A DNA stretch of 64,000 bases from NCBI GenBank assembly GCA_013339895.1, contig JABACO010000021.1, positions 5,974,754 through 6,038,753 of the forward strand, given 5' to 3'. The position numbers and the translations under genes are program-made. The notes under the pieces were generated by a model. It saw only the letters and a list, made by a program, of their open reading frames with translations, was not told where the DNA came from and made no database searches. Below, piece after piece: positions 10,312 to 21,852 of the stretch (position 1 is the stretch's first letter; each line of letters opens with the position of its first letter). The DNA is from Ephydatia muelleri. Taxonomy: Eukaryota > Porifera > Demospongiae > Spongillida > Spongillidae.

Positions 10312-11191
10312 ATGGAACACGTACATGTAAACAAAGTTCAGGAGCGATGCAGGGTGTGTGGTCGCTTGCTTGTGGCACCTAGGGATAAGAAAGCAAGGCA
10401 GTCATACCAATGCACAGAGTTTTCAGCACATTTACATTCAGTATTTGGTATTGATACTCACAATGATGCTGTCAATATTCACCCACTAAAATTCTGTTAT
10501 CGATGCAAACAAGTTATGGATGGAAGCATTCTAGCACAATGCCAGCACTCTCACTACACTGTTAGTACAATTCCTTATGAGTGGAAGAAACACACTGCTG
10601 AGGAATGCCAGGTTTGTGATATTACTTACATGTCTAAACAAGTTAATACATGTGTACCCCCAGATCACCACAAGCCATACATGTGAATCTCACTCCCACA
10701 ACAGGCCGTCCAGCAAAAAACAGCCCTCATAAAATCATTTCCGAAATTAGGAAGATAGCCCCACCAAGACTGTACTCACTGTATCACCAGACACTTTTGA
10801 ACATGAACAACCCTGCTATCATAGAACAATTGCAATGTCCTATCTGCTTAAATATACTGTGCCAACCTCTGGAGCTATTATGTAGAGCACTGGTTTGTAC
10901 ATATTGTTTAGTCCATTGGTTCATGCTCTTCAACTGCAGTGAAGTGAAGTGCCCTTGCTGCTTCATGCAGTCACCAATACAACCACAACAGCTCAAGCCA
11001 GCGCCACCCTTGGTCCAGACACTATTGAAGGACATAATGGTGAAATGTGAGAGGTGCAAGAGGGATGTTAAGGCTGGTGACTTTGATACGCATCAGTGCA
11101 GTACTCTACCTACCAAAGTGGAGGTGAAGATGGCGTGAAAAGACTGGCTTCCACTAGTCCAGAACAAACATTGTTATGTACTGGAGGAAAG
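10312..11191 (+). CDS. RAG1 N-terminus-like zinc/RING protein, first exon region, frameshifted
   Basis: The ATG at 10312 opens a 124-residue frame with CRVC (residues 13-16), FGIDTHND, IHPLKFCYRC (56-65) and HTAEECQVC (94-102). This is the CxxC, HPxxFCxxC, Hx3-4CxxC pattern of the RAG1 N-terminal zinc region. A second frame (10650-11138) overlaps it and continues with CPICLNIL, LLCRALVCTYCL, CPCC and VKCERCKRDV...DTHQC, matching the RAG1 RING plus adjacent zinc finger. A further frame change near 11,120 leads to SPEQTLLCTGGK and a GTAAGT donor at 11,192. So at least two frame changes, or unseen micro-introns, separate the parts. No RAG1 catalytic core was seen. In RAG1 this part promotes ubiquitylation and dimerisation; the role here is unknown. 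Confidence 0.65.
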
Positions 11192-11945
11192 GTAAGTTAA
11201 TTAAGCAGTGTGAATATGAAGACTGACACGCGCTGACCGGTATAGAGTACTTACTTTTAGTATGTTTGATCACCGTCAAAAAAAAACTGTGGCTACAAAC
11301 CATTACAAATATCTATTAGTACCTTTAGTTCCCTTTACGAACCAACCTTTATTTCTCATTTCCTATTGTCGCAGGCGTGGAGAATCGCTTCTGTATCGAA
11401 GAGGTACGCTAAGACTAACCCGCTTTCAAGGCCCGTAGCTTGCCGTAGCAAGTTCACTACGCCTCGTGGTTTGCAACACAAATAGAAAAAAGGTGTTCCT
11501 TTCCTTGTAGGGTGTTAAAATGGCGTTTATTTCATCACTGTTTTTGAGTGAGCTCACGTTCCAAAGGTCTTCGGTTGGGTCAAGGTCGTTGTTAAGGGCA
11601 TGACATCATTATTTCAATTTTTCGGTAGTGTCCACAAAACATTGGGCCGCAAACAGCTGTGGTATTATACACAAATTAAAAATTAACTTATCTGCTGTAC
11701 GTCACTTGCACTGGAGAAGTGGAGCGCATCAATTAGGCACAATGATCAATGCAGGGATCAAACTACGTATGCCCTTCATGCTTTCATCTTCTGAGACGCA
11801 GGTGTTTTGGTGAGTATACTATGTAGCGTAGCCCCCCCCCCCCCCCCCCAAGTGGGCTACATGTCCATATCCATAGCTGTGTCCAGCGGCGTAGTCAGTT
11901 ACATCGTATGCGTGAATATCACAACAGGAAAGCAGGCATGTTGGG

Positions 11946-11982
<37 letters not shown>

Positions 11983-12130
11983 ATGTGTGTGTGTGTGCAT
12001 GTGTGTGTGCGTGTGTATGTATGTGTCACTGACTGTATATACATGCATAGATAATCTATGATCATGTACATGCATGTGTGATGTGATTGTGTGCAATGTC
12101 GTTATGTGATGTCATCCTCTTCCCCCTCCT
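11192..12130. other. Intron or intergenic stretch after the RAG1-N-like exon
   Basis: Starts with GTAAGT. No exon was recognised. It includes a C run (11,832-11,849) and a TG microsatellite (11,948-12,020). Confidence 0.5.
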
Positions 12131-12138
12131 TCCCCCAG

Positions 12139-12335
12139 CACCGGATGGATTTGATGCTGTGTCAGTGCAGAATGTGGACTCCACCTACATCATTGTCATT
12201 GTGTCTTGGGACTTGCCAACTCACAGTAATGGCATCCTCATCAACTTCAGTTCGTATTGCAATGGTGCTCTGGCGGGTGTTCTGCCCCTTACTGTGATCA
12301 GCTACAACTCCATCGGCCTCCTCCCCTTCACTTTG
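12139..12335 (+). CDS. Fibronectin type III-like exon
   Basis: After a strong pyrimidine tract and CCCCCAG, the frame reads PDGFDAVSVQNVDSTYI, then VSWDLPTHSNGILINF, a Ser/Tyr-rich strand and LLPFTLY. P...V...ST.I.VSW..P...NGI..F and LLPFT.Y are classic FN3 positions (the B-strand tryptophan and the C-terminal strand). Probably an extracellular adhesion or receptor gene. The exon end is unclear because a GTACATG repeat follows. Confidence 0.55.
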
Positions 12336-12668
12336 TACATGTACATGTATGTCTTCTCTGCTACTGTGTGCAACATGCGCAAATAACAGTGTGCATGGTA
12401 CATGTATATGATCTGTGCACTCAGTACGTTATCTGTTGGACAGGTCCTCCAGTCACGCCCACAGGCACTGCACTCCAGTTGGAACGTGGTGTTGGGCGTC
12501 ATCAGTGCTGCAGCCAGCCTGCCCAGGTACATTGTGTACACTTCAATCACTTAGTTTGTGTTCCATCTTTCTTTGCTCTTATCCATCTCTCCTCCTTCCT
12601 TTCTTTCTCTCCTGTCTCACCTACTCCTACACTTCCTCCTCAGTACATTGTGATTCCAACCTTCTCAG

Positions 12669-12785
12669 CATGAGGAGGACAGCCCTCCTGGGGGACCCCC
12701 TGATCCTGAGTCGGACACTAATGACATTGTCATCAGCGTATTTATGAATAAGATCATTAACCCTGACAAGTCCTTTGGCTCCTCG
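12669..12785 (+). CDS. Candidate acidic exon downstream of the FN3 exon
   Basis: A 117-nt phase-0 stretch bounded by TTCTCAG and GTGAGT encodes 39 residues beginning HEEDSPPGGPPDPES and ending NPDKSFGSS. Composition suggests a flexible, perhaps juxtamembrane, segment. No family recognised; linkage to the FN3 exon is inferred from proximity. Confidence 0.3.
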
Positions 12786-13335
12786 GTGAGTACTCCACTC
12801 AATATGCCTAGACCTTATACGGTCATACCTTAGCACTCTTCCCCAGAACCCGTGTGCATCCGTCTACAACTCTCCTCTCTGCTAGTGGAGAATACTGCCC
12901 AAACATTCATGACTCCAACAAGTCAGTACAGATACAGATGTGTAGTGTATTAGCGTTGATATAGTGTACTGTTGGCCTTCTACAGGTACTGTTGTTTATG
13001 TTGGCCTTGAGGCCTGACTGCTACCACAAAACCCACAAGGGCAGTCCAAGGTGTACACAACCATTGTCCTGGCTACAATGAATACAATCAAAGCATCTTG
13101 TGAGCAGACCTTAGATACATGTACGTACATGAAGATTGGACTACTTGTGTGTGTGTGTGTGTGTGTAAGTGGTAATGCCTGTGGTTATTTTATCTCACAT
13201 CCATGGGAGGAGCTACACCTCTATGTAATGGGCTTTATCTGTGTACATGTACTGTAGACACAAGCGCTTCCATATACACTCTTTGACTTGTTGAAATATG
13301 GGTTGATGTCGAAGTACAATGTAATGTGCTCTTCC

Positions 13336-13410
13336 CTAGACCCTATGGAGGAGCTTACAGCCAGTCCCCCATACCCCAGCTGGAGCAGGACGTGGGCATG
13401 GGTCATTTGT

Positions 13411-13506
<96 letters not shown>

Positions 13507-13540
13507 GGAAATCCTGGATCCATCACTGAAATTGAATGTA
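13336..13540. mobile_element. Degenerate G-rich hAT-like repeat with (CA)45
   Basis: Shares CCTATGGAGGAGCTTACAG and CCCCATACCCCAGCTGG with the element at 24,850-24,905 and ends near TCCTGGATCCATCACTGA, a degraded CAGTGGCGGATC-type terminus. The centre is an almost pure CA tract (13,412-13,501). Confidence 0.45.
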
Positions 13541-13909
13541 CTCTCTTGTCAGGATCAGCTGAACAGAATGCCCTTAAAATGAAAGAGTCACCCCTCAAAA
13601 ACTTGATACTGTTCTTCCTAAGGCCACACCCATCATGGGGGTGGTTGCAAAATGACTAACAGTTTTTGCTGCCTCTATCTGTATCAGTCCCTGCACCATC
13701 ATCAAATGCTTGACCCTTGCACCCACAAATAACCCCTACACAAATACCATGTGCATGAAGTTGTTCACTTTATGGAGGTATCATACATATACATGTATGT
13801 ATGTTGCATGCATGGGGCAAAGGCTTGCCACACAACAAAATTCATGACATTGTGCCTTTGTTCCTTGTATAAACATCCAAATTAAGATAGGATCAGAGGA
13901 GGGCTATGT

Positions 13910-13945
<36 letters not shown>

Positions 13946-14205
13946 CATGTCTCAGCTTATGAAGTGGAAGCTGAAATCCCATTGCAAGCATTGTTTTGTT
14001 CAGATTACACAGTGACTGACAGAAAAATGAGTTCAATGACACCAAGTCCTATGAGCTTGGAGGTGATGGAAGCAATGGCTGCATTCTACCAACTGGCATC
14101 ATGATTCGCTGCTTCGTCATCCTGTCCATTTCTCGCCATCCTTTATATATGTGTAGCCTGTATGTTTTTTAATTACTAATGACATAATGTAATCAGTAGA
14201 AGCCT
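13541..14205. other. Non-coding; CA microsatellite at 13,913-13,944
   Basis: No exon seen. Ends at a 28-nt G run (14,206-14,233) followed by a short GA repeat. Confidence 0.45.
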
Positions 14206-14249
14206 GGGGGGGGGGGGGGGGGGGGGGGGGGGGTGAGAGAGAGAGAGAC

Positions 14250-15960
14250 AGGAAGGATTGAGTAGGCAACATGCAGCATCTATCAGTAACACTCATAGTT
14301 TCAAGACATTCAGTTGCTACAGATGTTACATTTACAAGATGCACACCATTACAAGGGATTTACTGACCCCCTGATTTACGCATGCCATGTAACTTGCCAT
14401 TCAGCCAATTAATTGGGCTGGTCTGCACCATTTACTATAACTGCATGGCATGCCATGTAATGGTACGAAGGGAAAACTTATTTTTGCCCCATCACCAATT
14501 ATATTCCGAAACACCACCCCCTGTTGCTTTCAAAACAGATCCTCATAACTAAATATCCATTCCTGGACCAATGGGACTTAATATATACATGTATGATAAG
14601 TCACATTGGTCCTTCTTCCTATGCATGGGTAAAATGCAACAAAGGTGGGTTCAAAAGTAGTTCTGGAAGAGTTCAAACTCTGCACATACATATATGTGAT
14701 TGCCCGCAGAAACATACCACACACACACACACACTTGCATTGTAGCTTTTTCCTCCTTACTTACACACCTAGATCAGTTATAAGGGCATACACTTACACT
14801 AGTACATGCATTACGTCACAAGCACCATACGTATACATGCACCATACAGTTAATGCATACACATGTGTTGAAGGCAAAATATATAATCGATATGCTACTG
14901 CTAAACTATACTACAACAGCGTAATACATTATTTCTAATAAATGCTCCCTTCGTGAAGGGCACTATTATTTCATCCGATTCAAACCTAACTAATTACAGA
15001 ATCACACTGTCAACACATCGATATCGAGTACGTGAATGGAACCACACAACTACGCTTAAAGTTTCTCACCTTGGATCTGCAAAATATTAGCGTTGCTGTT
15101 GTGTTAATTTGATAACTGGCATGTACATGTACATGTGATCACGTTTGGCTGCTGGTTTGTTTCTCAGACACTCGATTCAGCTACGTGTAGGCCTATAGGA
15201 TCCGCTAACATAAAAATACGAAGTGTTGCCAGCGTACGTAGATATCTGAGCAGCCGGTCGAGGTATATGCAGCCTACACTATCATTCTAATTTCAAGACA
15301 ACGATCAGTCTACTCGGTGTAGAAAACACAGACTCGAAGCTTTTAGTATTCCATGTAGTTATGTTTATACGCTCATTTCCCCCTGTCTACCCCGCCCCCT
15401 GGCTCCCTCTGCCTCGACTCCACCCTCGCAGAATTGCCTAGATGGGCGTGTCCAAGTTAGCTTTAGCTTAATATCTATGGCAACCCATAGAAACGCCATT
15501 TAAAAATGGCGGCTTATTGCGCCAAAACTGGTTTACTATGTATTAAAATTGTCCCCAAATTCTTCACGACAACATTCACTTTTTTTCATATATTATATTA
15601 TTTGGATAGTTGTAGAATAGTTTCAGAGGGTGGCAAAAGTTCTAACCCCCTCTGTTCATTAGTTATAACTAATAGAATATCTTAATTAGCATGATTTTTT
15701 TCCATTTTGTGTACAAGTCTATGCAATATCATATTTTCAGAAATGGTCCCAGAATTTTGGACGGTATGAGATACAAAATTTGAAATTGCCTACATTTGAA
15801 CATTACTTAGAGTAGTATTAGTGGGTAGCAAAAGTTGCAGGTCCGTTATTTAATTAAATAATAATCAAGTTTGTAAAAACGCCATACATTCTCTATGGAA
15901 CGTACCGCGGAATGAAATCCAAACATTTACAAACCGCAACTTTCGTGACCGTTCATTTCT
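14250..15960. other. Non-coding stretch with a possible promoter-like spot
   Basis: No exon found. At 15,500-15,515 the sequence AAAAATGGCGGC resembles a YY1-type initiator next to GC-rich DNA (15,380-15,440); this is only suggestive and no gene start was tied to it. Confidence 0.3.
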
Positions 15961-15961
15961 C

Positions 15962-17035
15962 CATATGTGTACATTGGTGTCTGTCATGTGTGTGTCTGTG
16001 TGTATGTTGTGTGTGTGTCTGTGCATATGTAGTCTGTGTGTATGTAGTGTGTGTGTGTGTCTGTGTGTATGTAGTGTGTGTGTGTCTGTGTGTATGTAGT
16101 GTGTGTGTGTCTGTGTGTATGTTGTGGGTGGGTGTCTGTGTGTATGTAGTGTGGGTGTCTGTGTTGTGTGTCCATGTGTGTGTGTGTGTGTGTGTTTGTG
16201 TGCATGTGTGCATCTGTGTGCGTCTTTTGCATGCGTGTCTGTGTTGTGCGTCCATGTGCGTGTGTGTTTGTGTGCATGTGTGCATCTGTGTGTGTCTTGT
16301 GCATGCGTGCCTGTGTATATCGTGATGTGTTTGTGTGTCTTGTGCATTTCATGTTTGCCTGTATGTATGTGTCATGTGTCTGTGTGTCTATGTGCATTTC
16401 ATGTATGCCTGTGTGTGTGTCTGTGTTTGTGTGTGTATGTGTGTTTGTGTGTGTATGTGTGTTTGTGTGTGTGTTTGTGTGTGTGTTTGTGTGTGCATGT
16501 GTATGCGTCTGTGTGTGTATGTGTGCACGTCGTGTGTGTGTGTGTCTGTGTGTCTATGTGTTTTTCGTGTGTGCTTGTGTATGTGTCTGTGTTTGACGAA
16601 CACAGACTCACACAGACACATGTGATGCACATATACAAACACATACCACACAGACACAAATACATGCATGACACAACACACATACGGACATGGACACACA
16701 CAGACACACACATAGACACATACATAGACACACACACATGACATACACACAGACACACCTCAACACTCACAGGCACATGGACACAGGCACACAACACACG
16801 ACATACACACAAACACATGCACACTGACATACCAACACACACACAACACACAGAAATGCACACACAGACACACACATGACACACACACAAACACAGACAC
16901 ACACATAGACACACAGACACACACATGACACACACACAAACACAGACACACACATAGACACACAGACACACACACACAGACACACAAAGACACACACACA
17001 TAGACACACATGACACATACGCATATGTGTCTGTG
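15962..17035. repeat. Giant TG/CA imperfect inverted repeat, copy 1
   Basis: About 620 nt of TGTGTC/TGTATG repeats on the top strand (15,966-16,590) turns at TTTGACGAACAC into about 430 nt of the complementary CACAGACACA repeat. The transcript or single strand could fold into a hairpin of hundreds of base pairs. Copy 2 is at 33,380-34,315. Confidence 0.85.
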
Positions 17036-17234
17036 TGGTGTATGTGCATCGTGCACTTTAAAAAAAAGCTTTTCTTCGCTAGCTTCACTCCTCTGGAGTG
17101 AAGGAAGCACAAGAGTGAAGGGCACTCTTTGCTAGTTTCACTCTTCAGCAAAAGAGTGAAGATCAATCTCTGAAGAGTGACATTCATTCTGTGGAATTGG
17201 TTGAATTTAGTGATAAAAGTGGGTGCCTAATGCA
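17036..17234. repeat. Short GAGTGAAG/CTTCACTC repeat cluster
   Basis: Several copies of CTTCACTC or its complement, matching 34,310-34,492 and related to the cluster at 20,095-20,215 and 39,055-39,150. It forms the outer border of the TG/CA element. Confidence 0.6.
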
Positions 17235-19041
17235 GTTAGGAGGGCAGGCACTGGTGAATGGCCAGGTAGGATGCCAGCCTGGAGAAGGTATCGTGGGCCT
17301 CCTTGCCCCAATTGCTATATGTCTACACAGCTAGAATGCAGGACCAGCCCAACTCTTGGCATTTGGGACCATTTGAGTGGAGCTTATGAGCCTCAGCTGG
17401 TGACACGATTCGCTCAAGATGGCAGAGCAGAGTGGTGAAGTGATGGTCAGGTCTAGCGCCACAGGTTTGCCTCTGTCCCAGCCAGCAATAAGAATGTCAG
17501 CGGGCCTGGTGTGGGCAAGGTCTCTGGTGAGACCATGACCTCTCTCCACACTCACACTTAGGTGGGCACGACAGCAGATGTCGAATTACCTCATCCCTTA
17601 GACAATTACGGTGTATGACCACATCTCCTCCATGCCTGCAGGTCACAGCATGGTGACCAAGAGGATCAAGAGCAGTATTGGGGCAATGGGCACATCAACC
17701 GACCAGTAGTATCCAACCCCAGCCACCACCTAATGACCATCTGGTACTAATTCGACTCCAGGTGTAAGCTCAAACCAGGGGAAGGGACTACCGATAGCCA
17801 GGAGGAAGCATGAGGAGCTGCCACTGACAGGAGGCGAGCTCTGTTGGCAGGGGAGGAAGACTCCAAAAAGATGTGGAAATGTTGTGCTTGGATCATTCCT
17901 GACAAGACCTTTTAGGGAATGGGAGAGTCCTGAACAAGATTGACCGAGATGGTATTGGAAAGGGAGACCTGGGTGTTGAACACTGCCACTGCCTGCTGTA
18001 GGTGGATGTTATCAGCACAGCCCAAGCCTGAGAATGACAGGGAGGCAATGAAAGCAGCAGCAGCATGATGAGAGACGGAGCAAAGGCCTAAAACACCAAA
18101 TTTTGGTCGAAGTTGTGCCTGGCTCCAGGCGTCATCGGTAACATTGATGGCTGAGCACATTGCGAAGCACTGCTTGACCTCTTCATCAAAAGAACTCAGA
18201 GCATCTGGGGCCAGGCTGGGTGGGGTGACCCTTAATTGCTATGTAAACCATCCTGTAGAAGCTACCACACATGCACAACAGGGTAACTGCTACCTGGAGA
18301 TCAACTGCAGCATCCCCTAGACCAGACAGTAGCCTCCTGGACTCAGCACACTTCCCAGCGATAAATATGAAACAGTGCAGATAATTCCCAATTGGTGCAC
18401 CAAGGATATCCAGGTTGGGCAGTAAAAACACCTCACCTCAGGTGGAAATGATGTGTTACTCCTCCTGCTGAATAGTTCACACTTGGCCAGGTTCACATGT
18501 AGGCCCAGTGCAGGGCCTAAATCCTCAATCAGATGCAAGGCCCACAGCACACTCATCATCTGTATCCAGGCTGAACATCAACTTCTGCATGGAGGACTAA
18601 TGCAAACAGCAAGGGTCCTCCTAAAGGGTCACCTTGCTGCACTCCAGACTTGGAGCTGATCCGGCCAAGAGGGTGCCACAGCAGAGGATGGGTCCCATAG
18701 CACCATAACACCCAAGGTAGCAATTCAAGGAAAGATGTAGCACACTGATCAAGAACTGCTTGCCTGGAGACCATATTCAAAGTGTTCCTCATGTCTACCT
18801 TAAACACAACAAAGTCCTTGTCCATCCAGTGCTCCTCAATGCATCCCCCGAGAGGATGGGCCACCTTCTCTGCCCCTGCATGACAGGCCACATCCAGCTG
18901 CTGGGGTTGGAAAAACTCAGCTGCCTTGTCTTTCACCAAGGCACACAAGCATTTCCCTGTCAGTCTCCTTATTGTCTTCCCCACAGCTATGGGCCTGATG
19001 TCAGGTGGGCAGCCCTCCTTGTTTTTGTTCAGAGCAATCAA
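17223..19041 (-). pseudogene. Retroelement remnant: reverse transcriptase, zinc knuckle, nuclease-like end (copy 1)
   Basis: Read on the minus strand from 19,041: a reverse-transcriptase palm (DIRPIAVGKTIRRL, VFKVDMRN, VQQGDPLGGPLLF), then LGLHVNLAKCELFS, a thumb-like part (NLDILGAPIG), a zinc motif CPxC...GHHAVTCRHGGD (kept best in copy 2), and a nuclease-like RPADILIAGWDRGKPVALDL followed by NWGKEA and SRLASYLAIHQ. From memory, this RT plus RPAD-D pattern is a common metazoan retroelement family. The frame is broken at the catalytic YxDD region (near 18,555) and several other places. Lies inside SD2; the copy at 36,180-37,978 is nearly identical. Confidence 0.75.
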
Positions 19042-19167
19042 ATAGCCTCCTGTTATATAAATTATGCAGGAAAAATATTGAGCACATTGTTACAAACTGA
19101 AATGTTCCTTTTACAGCATTTAGAATGCTGTGAACATGACTGACATGGCTGACTGACTCCCGCTGCC

Positions 19168-19245
19168 ATAATCTCGTACTCAGACCCAAAGTTACACAGC
19201 CGTGGGTGGATTACATCACCGCTACGCGTAAGTAGGGTCTGGTGA
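19168..19245. mobile_element. Degenerate TCTCGTACYCAGACCC terminus
   Basis: ATCTCGTACTCAGACCC and GTGGATTACATCACCGCTACG match one arm of the palindromes at 23,928 and 40,075. A second such end lies at 19,827-19,890. Both recur in SD2 copy 2 (38,112 and 38,767). Confidence 0.6.
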
Positions 19246-19315
19246 ACTGTTGTACTAAATTCTGTCCACGGTCACCAGAATTTAGAGGTATGCAATAATT
19301 GTATATCTTTCTTAT

Positions 19316-19426
19316 AATTGAGAGGTTAATTAGGAATTCGTGATTGTATGTGGTGACATGTGACAGTCTTCTAAGGCACATGGGCCAACTTGCCAGCTTC
19401 TATGGTGGGGTTACACTGCCCCTGTG

Positions 19427-19488
<62 letters not shown>

Positions 19489-19690
19489 TGTGTGTGTGTG
19501 TGTTTATGCGTTTTGTTGTGTGTGTGTTTGTGTGTGTGCATGTGTATATGTGTGTCGCACACACTCACATGCACACACACACACACACACACGCACACAA
19601 GGGCAGCATATCCCACCGTAGAAGCTGGTAAGTCGGCCCATGTGCCTTAGAAAGACTGTGTTACGAATTCCTAATGAACCTCTCGATTAT
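19316..19690. repeat. Fold-back element with TG/CA centre, copy 1
   Basis: The left arm (GAGAGGTTAATTAGGAATTCG through CTTCTATGGTGGG) returns inverted at 19,612-19,687 (CCCACCGTAGAAGCTGG, then GAATTCCTAATGAACCTCTC). Between them (TG)n turns into (CA)n, so the whole 375 bp is one inverted repeat. Confidence 0.75.
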
Positions 19691-20399
19691 GCTTGCCTCT
19701 TATCTGATTTGTTCCCCAAAAGGGTGAACTGTATCTTTAAACAATAATGTCATCCTGCCAAGTAATTTTGAACAGTGATTGAATGATACACAAGTCGCTA
19801 CCTTCATGCTTTTCTTGGCAGCAGTAGTCTCGTACCCAGATCCAAAGTTACGTAGCTGTGGGTGGATTACATCACCACTACGTGCAAGTAACCAGAATGA
19901 AGCTGCAATGCCTTTTTGGAAGCTGCAGTTCAATATTAACTACAAGTCTGCTATCTTTGTTGTCTTTGCACATGGTTGCTGTGTGCACTGTTGTTTTATT
20001 TTTTATTTAAAATAAAATATGCATTACGGAATAATCTTTCCCAATGAAGAATTATCTCACTCTTATTAATTAAATGAGTGCGTGTCAATCCATAAGAGTG
20101 ATGCGCAATCTTCACATTGAGAGTGAAGAGCATTCTGCGTAGACTGCTCTTCACTCTTAAAATAGGAGCGAAATTTCGAGGGTTGACATTCACTCCTGGA
20201 TTAGGAGTGACGTTCGTATTTTTTTACAGTGTGTGTCTGTGTGTGTGTATCAGTGTGTTTGTCATGCGTGTGTTTGTACATGTAGGTCGTGTGAGTGCCT
20301 GTGTTTGTGAGTGTGTGTGCTTGTGTGTGTATGTATGTGTTGCCACATGTATACAGTGGTGTGTGTTATGCAAGTGTGCAATGTATGTGTACATTTAGA

Positions 20400-20517
20400 G
20401 GACCAGATGGGGACACAATGTGTGTACAAAGGATCAATCTATGGGAACACAATGCATGTACAAAGAACCAATCGTATGAATACGATGTGCACATGTACAG
20501 AGGACCAGTCCTATGTG
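20400..20517. repeat. Tandem repeat of about 34 bp (copy 1)
   Basis: Three and a half units of a GAGGACCAG...ACAATGTGTGTACAAA type sequence. Recurs at 39,352-39,470. SD2 copies lose similarity right after it. Confidence 0.6.
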
Positions 20518-20917
20518 ACAGCGCATGTGGCTACACATACCATAACTATCTTGCACGTTATAAAGCCATTTTCAAACAGAAAAGACCACCCATTCGTAAG
20601 ATACTGTCCCACAAAAAACGGCGCTCCGGAAAAATCTCAATTTGGCAAAATTGCAATGCTCGAAACTGTGCAGCAGAACTTTCGCGGCCCTTCAGAAAAG
20701 AGCAACACGTAGCTAGTGCATGTGATAGCGAATTTGAAAATTACAATCAAAAAAGCCTTCTCCTTTTAGTTCAAACAAACCAGCGAGTTTTAGACTCTGT
20801 TCTCACTTCTATGCAGGTGCGATTCACAGCAGGTCGGATGGCATGCGAATCTCTAATGGATCACGTGACGCGTTGCCAATCCCTTTATATATTATCTCTG
20901 ATACAACCGTGCCCATC
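20518..20917. other. Unassigned stretch with an open frame
   Basis: A plus-strand frame stays open to 20,963, with basic residues (KQKRPPIRKILSHKKRR). No family recognised, no paralogue in the window, and the upstream part is repeat-derived, so I do not call a gene. Confidence 0.3.
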
Positions 20918-21235
20918 GTGTATATACAATAGACCGCTGCCTCCGCATAGTGTTGCGCGCTAGGTTGGTGTGATCGTCAACTGTTGTGCATTTGTATCAG
21001 AATGGATCCTTCGCCACCAGTGAGTCTGCTGCGTACCAATGAGTCTGCTGCGTACTTCCAAATCAATATAATTGCATACTTCCAATATAATTGCATCCAC
21101 TGTATATGCCGTTGTTTAAAGCATCGTTCCTGCACAACGATTTGTTTTTCCATCGTCGACACTTTGTGAAAATGAAAGCTCAGTAGCCCGTCCTTAGCAT
21201 GCCCCGTAAGGTCAGGTATACATGCACCAAGATTT

Positions 21236-21474
21236 GGGATCGTTTCCTATAAAAGGGACCTAATGCATACATTATAAAATTTCCAGTACGCGCAATAGGA
21301 ATGTAACGTTTGCGTTGAAATGTGTGGCTAATTAAACATTCAGAGCATTACAACTCCATGACAGATACTCCGATTCTCAGTGCGTAAGAAGCAATGTGTA
21401 GAGGACATCTCAAACTTCTAGAATATCAACAACAACAAATTTGAAATCTTGAAAAAACATGCGTTATGTCCCTT
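21236..21474. mobile_element. MITE family A, copy A2
   Basis: Starts GGGATCGTTTCC after ATTT and carries the family core (GATACTCCGATTCTCAGTGC). Its right end is degraded beyond GTCCC. The same insertion appears inverted at 57,908. Confidence 0.8.
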
Positions 21475-21545
21475 ATCGCTTCCATTATGTTCTAATGCAT
21501 TCTATCTGCAAATAGTTAGCGCCCCAAAGACCCGGTACCAAGTAC

Positions 21546-21809
21546 TTAACTCTTTGAACGCCAAGTGCATATATACATACATGCGAGAATTATCTGCCTC
21601 ACCATTCATGCAGTGTTGTGTGTTATGTTGTGTTGATCATAATCACCTTTAATACCATTGTAAGATGCATGGAAGTACAATACTGACATGCATGTAACCC
21701 CATAGTCATACACATATGTTGTCTTCGTGTAAGCACATTTAGTGTGTCCATTATAACCCACTGCATCTTTTGTTGCAATAACCCATAATACGAACTGGCA
21801 AAGGTTGGT

Positions 21810-21852
<43 letters not shown>

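Larger units (their letters stand above)
9559..15961. other. 6.4-kb segment present only in copy 1 of the TG-rich block
   Basis: In copy 2 (33,350-33,385) the TG tract runs straight from GTATATCTGTG to TACATTGGTG. In copy 1 the two sides are separated by this segment, flanked by CATATG on the left (9,553-9,558) and right (15,962-15,967). It contains the RAG1-N-like gene and the FN3-like exon. It is either an insertion or was deleted from copy 2 by slippage in the TG tract. No terminal inverted repeat was seen. Confidence 0.55.

Noticed and set aside
15495-15520. AAAATGGCGGC as a promoter or start codon
   Set aside because: Motif fits a YY1-type initiator but no downstream coding exon follows; kept only as a note.
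11140-15960. A RAG1 catalytic core or RAG2-like kelch gene next to the RAG1-N-like exon
   Set aside because: Looked for DDE-flanking motifs, zinc-binding core patterns and kelch repeats; none seen.
17036-17220. GAGTGAAG/CTTCACTC cluster as a CRISPR-like array
   Set aside because: Units are irregular, in both orientations, and lie at the edge of a duplicated repeat in animal DNA.
18760-19143. 127-residue plus-strand frame, repeated at 37,697-38,080
   Set aside because: Antisense to the reverse transcriptase; conserved only because the block is duplicated.
20295-20963. 222-residue plus-strand frame
   Set aside because: Starts in TG repeat and a tandem repeat, and the remainder has no family resemblance or paralogue.
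21236-21474. MITE A as a piggyBac derivative because it ends in GGG/CCC
   Set aside because: Flanks are 4-bp ATAT or AAAT, not TTAA, and the ends are not CCCTAGAAA-like.
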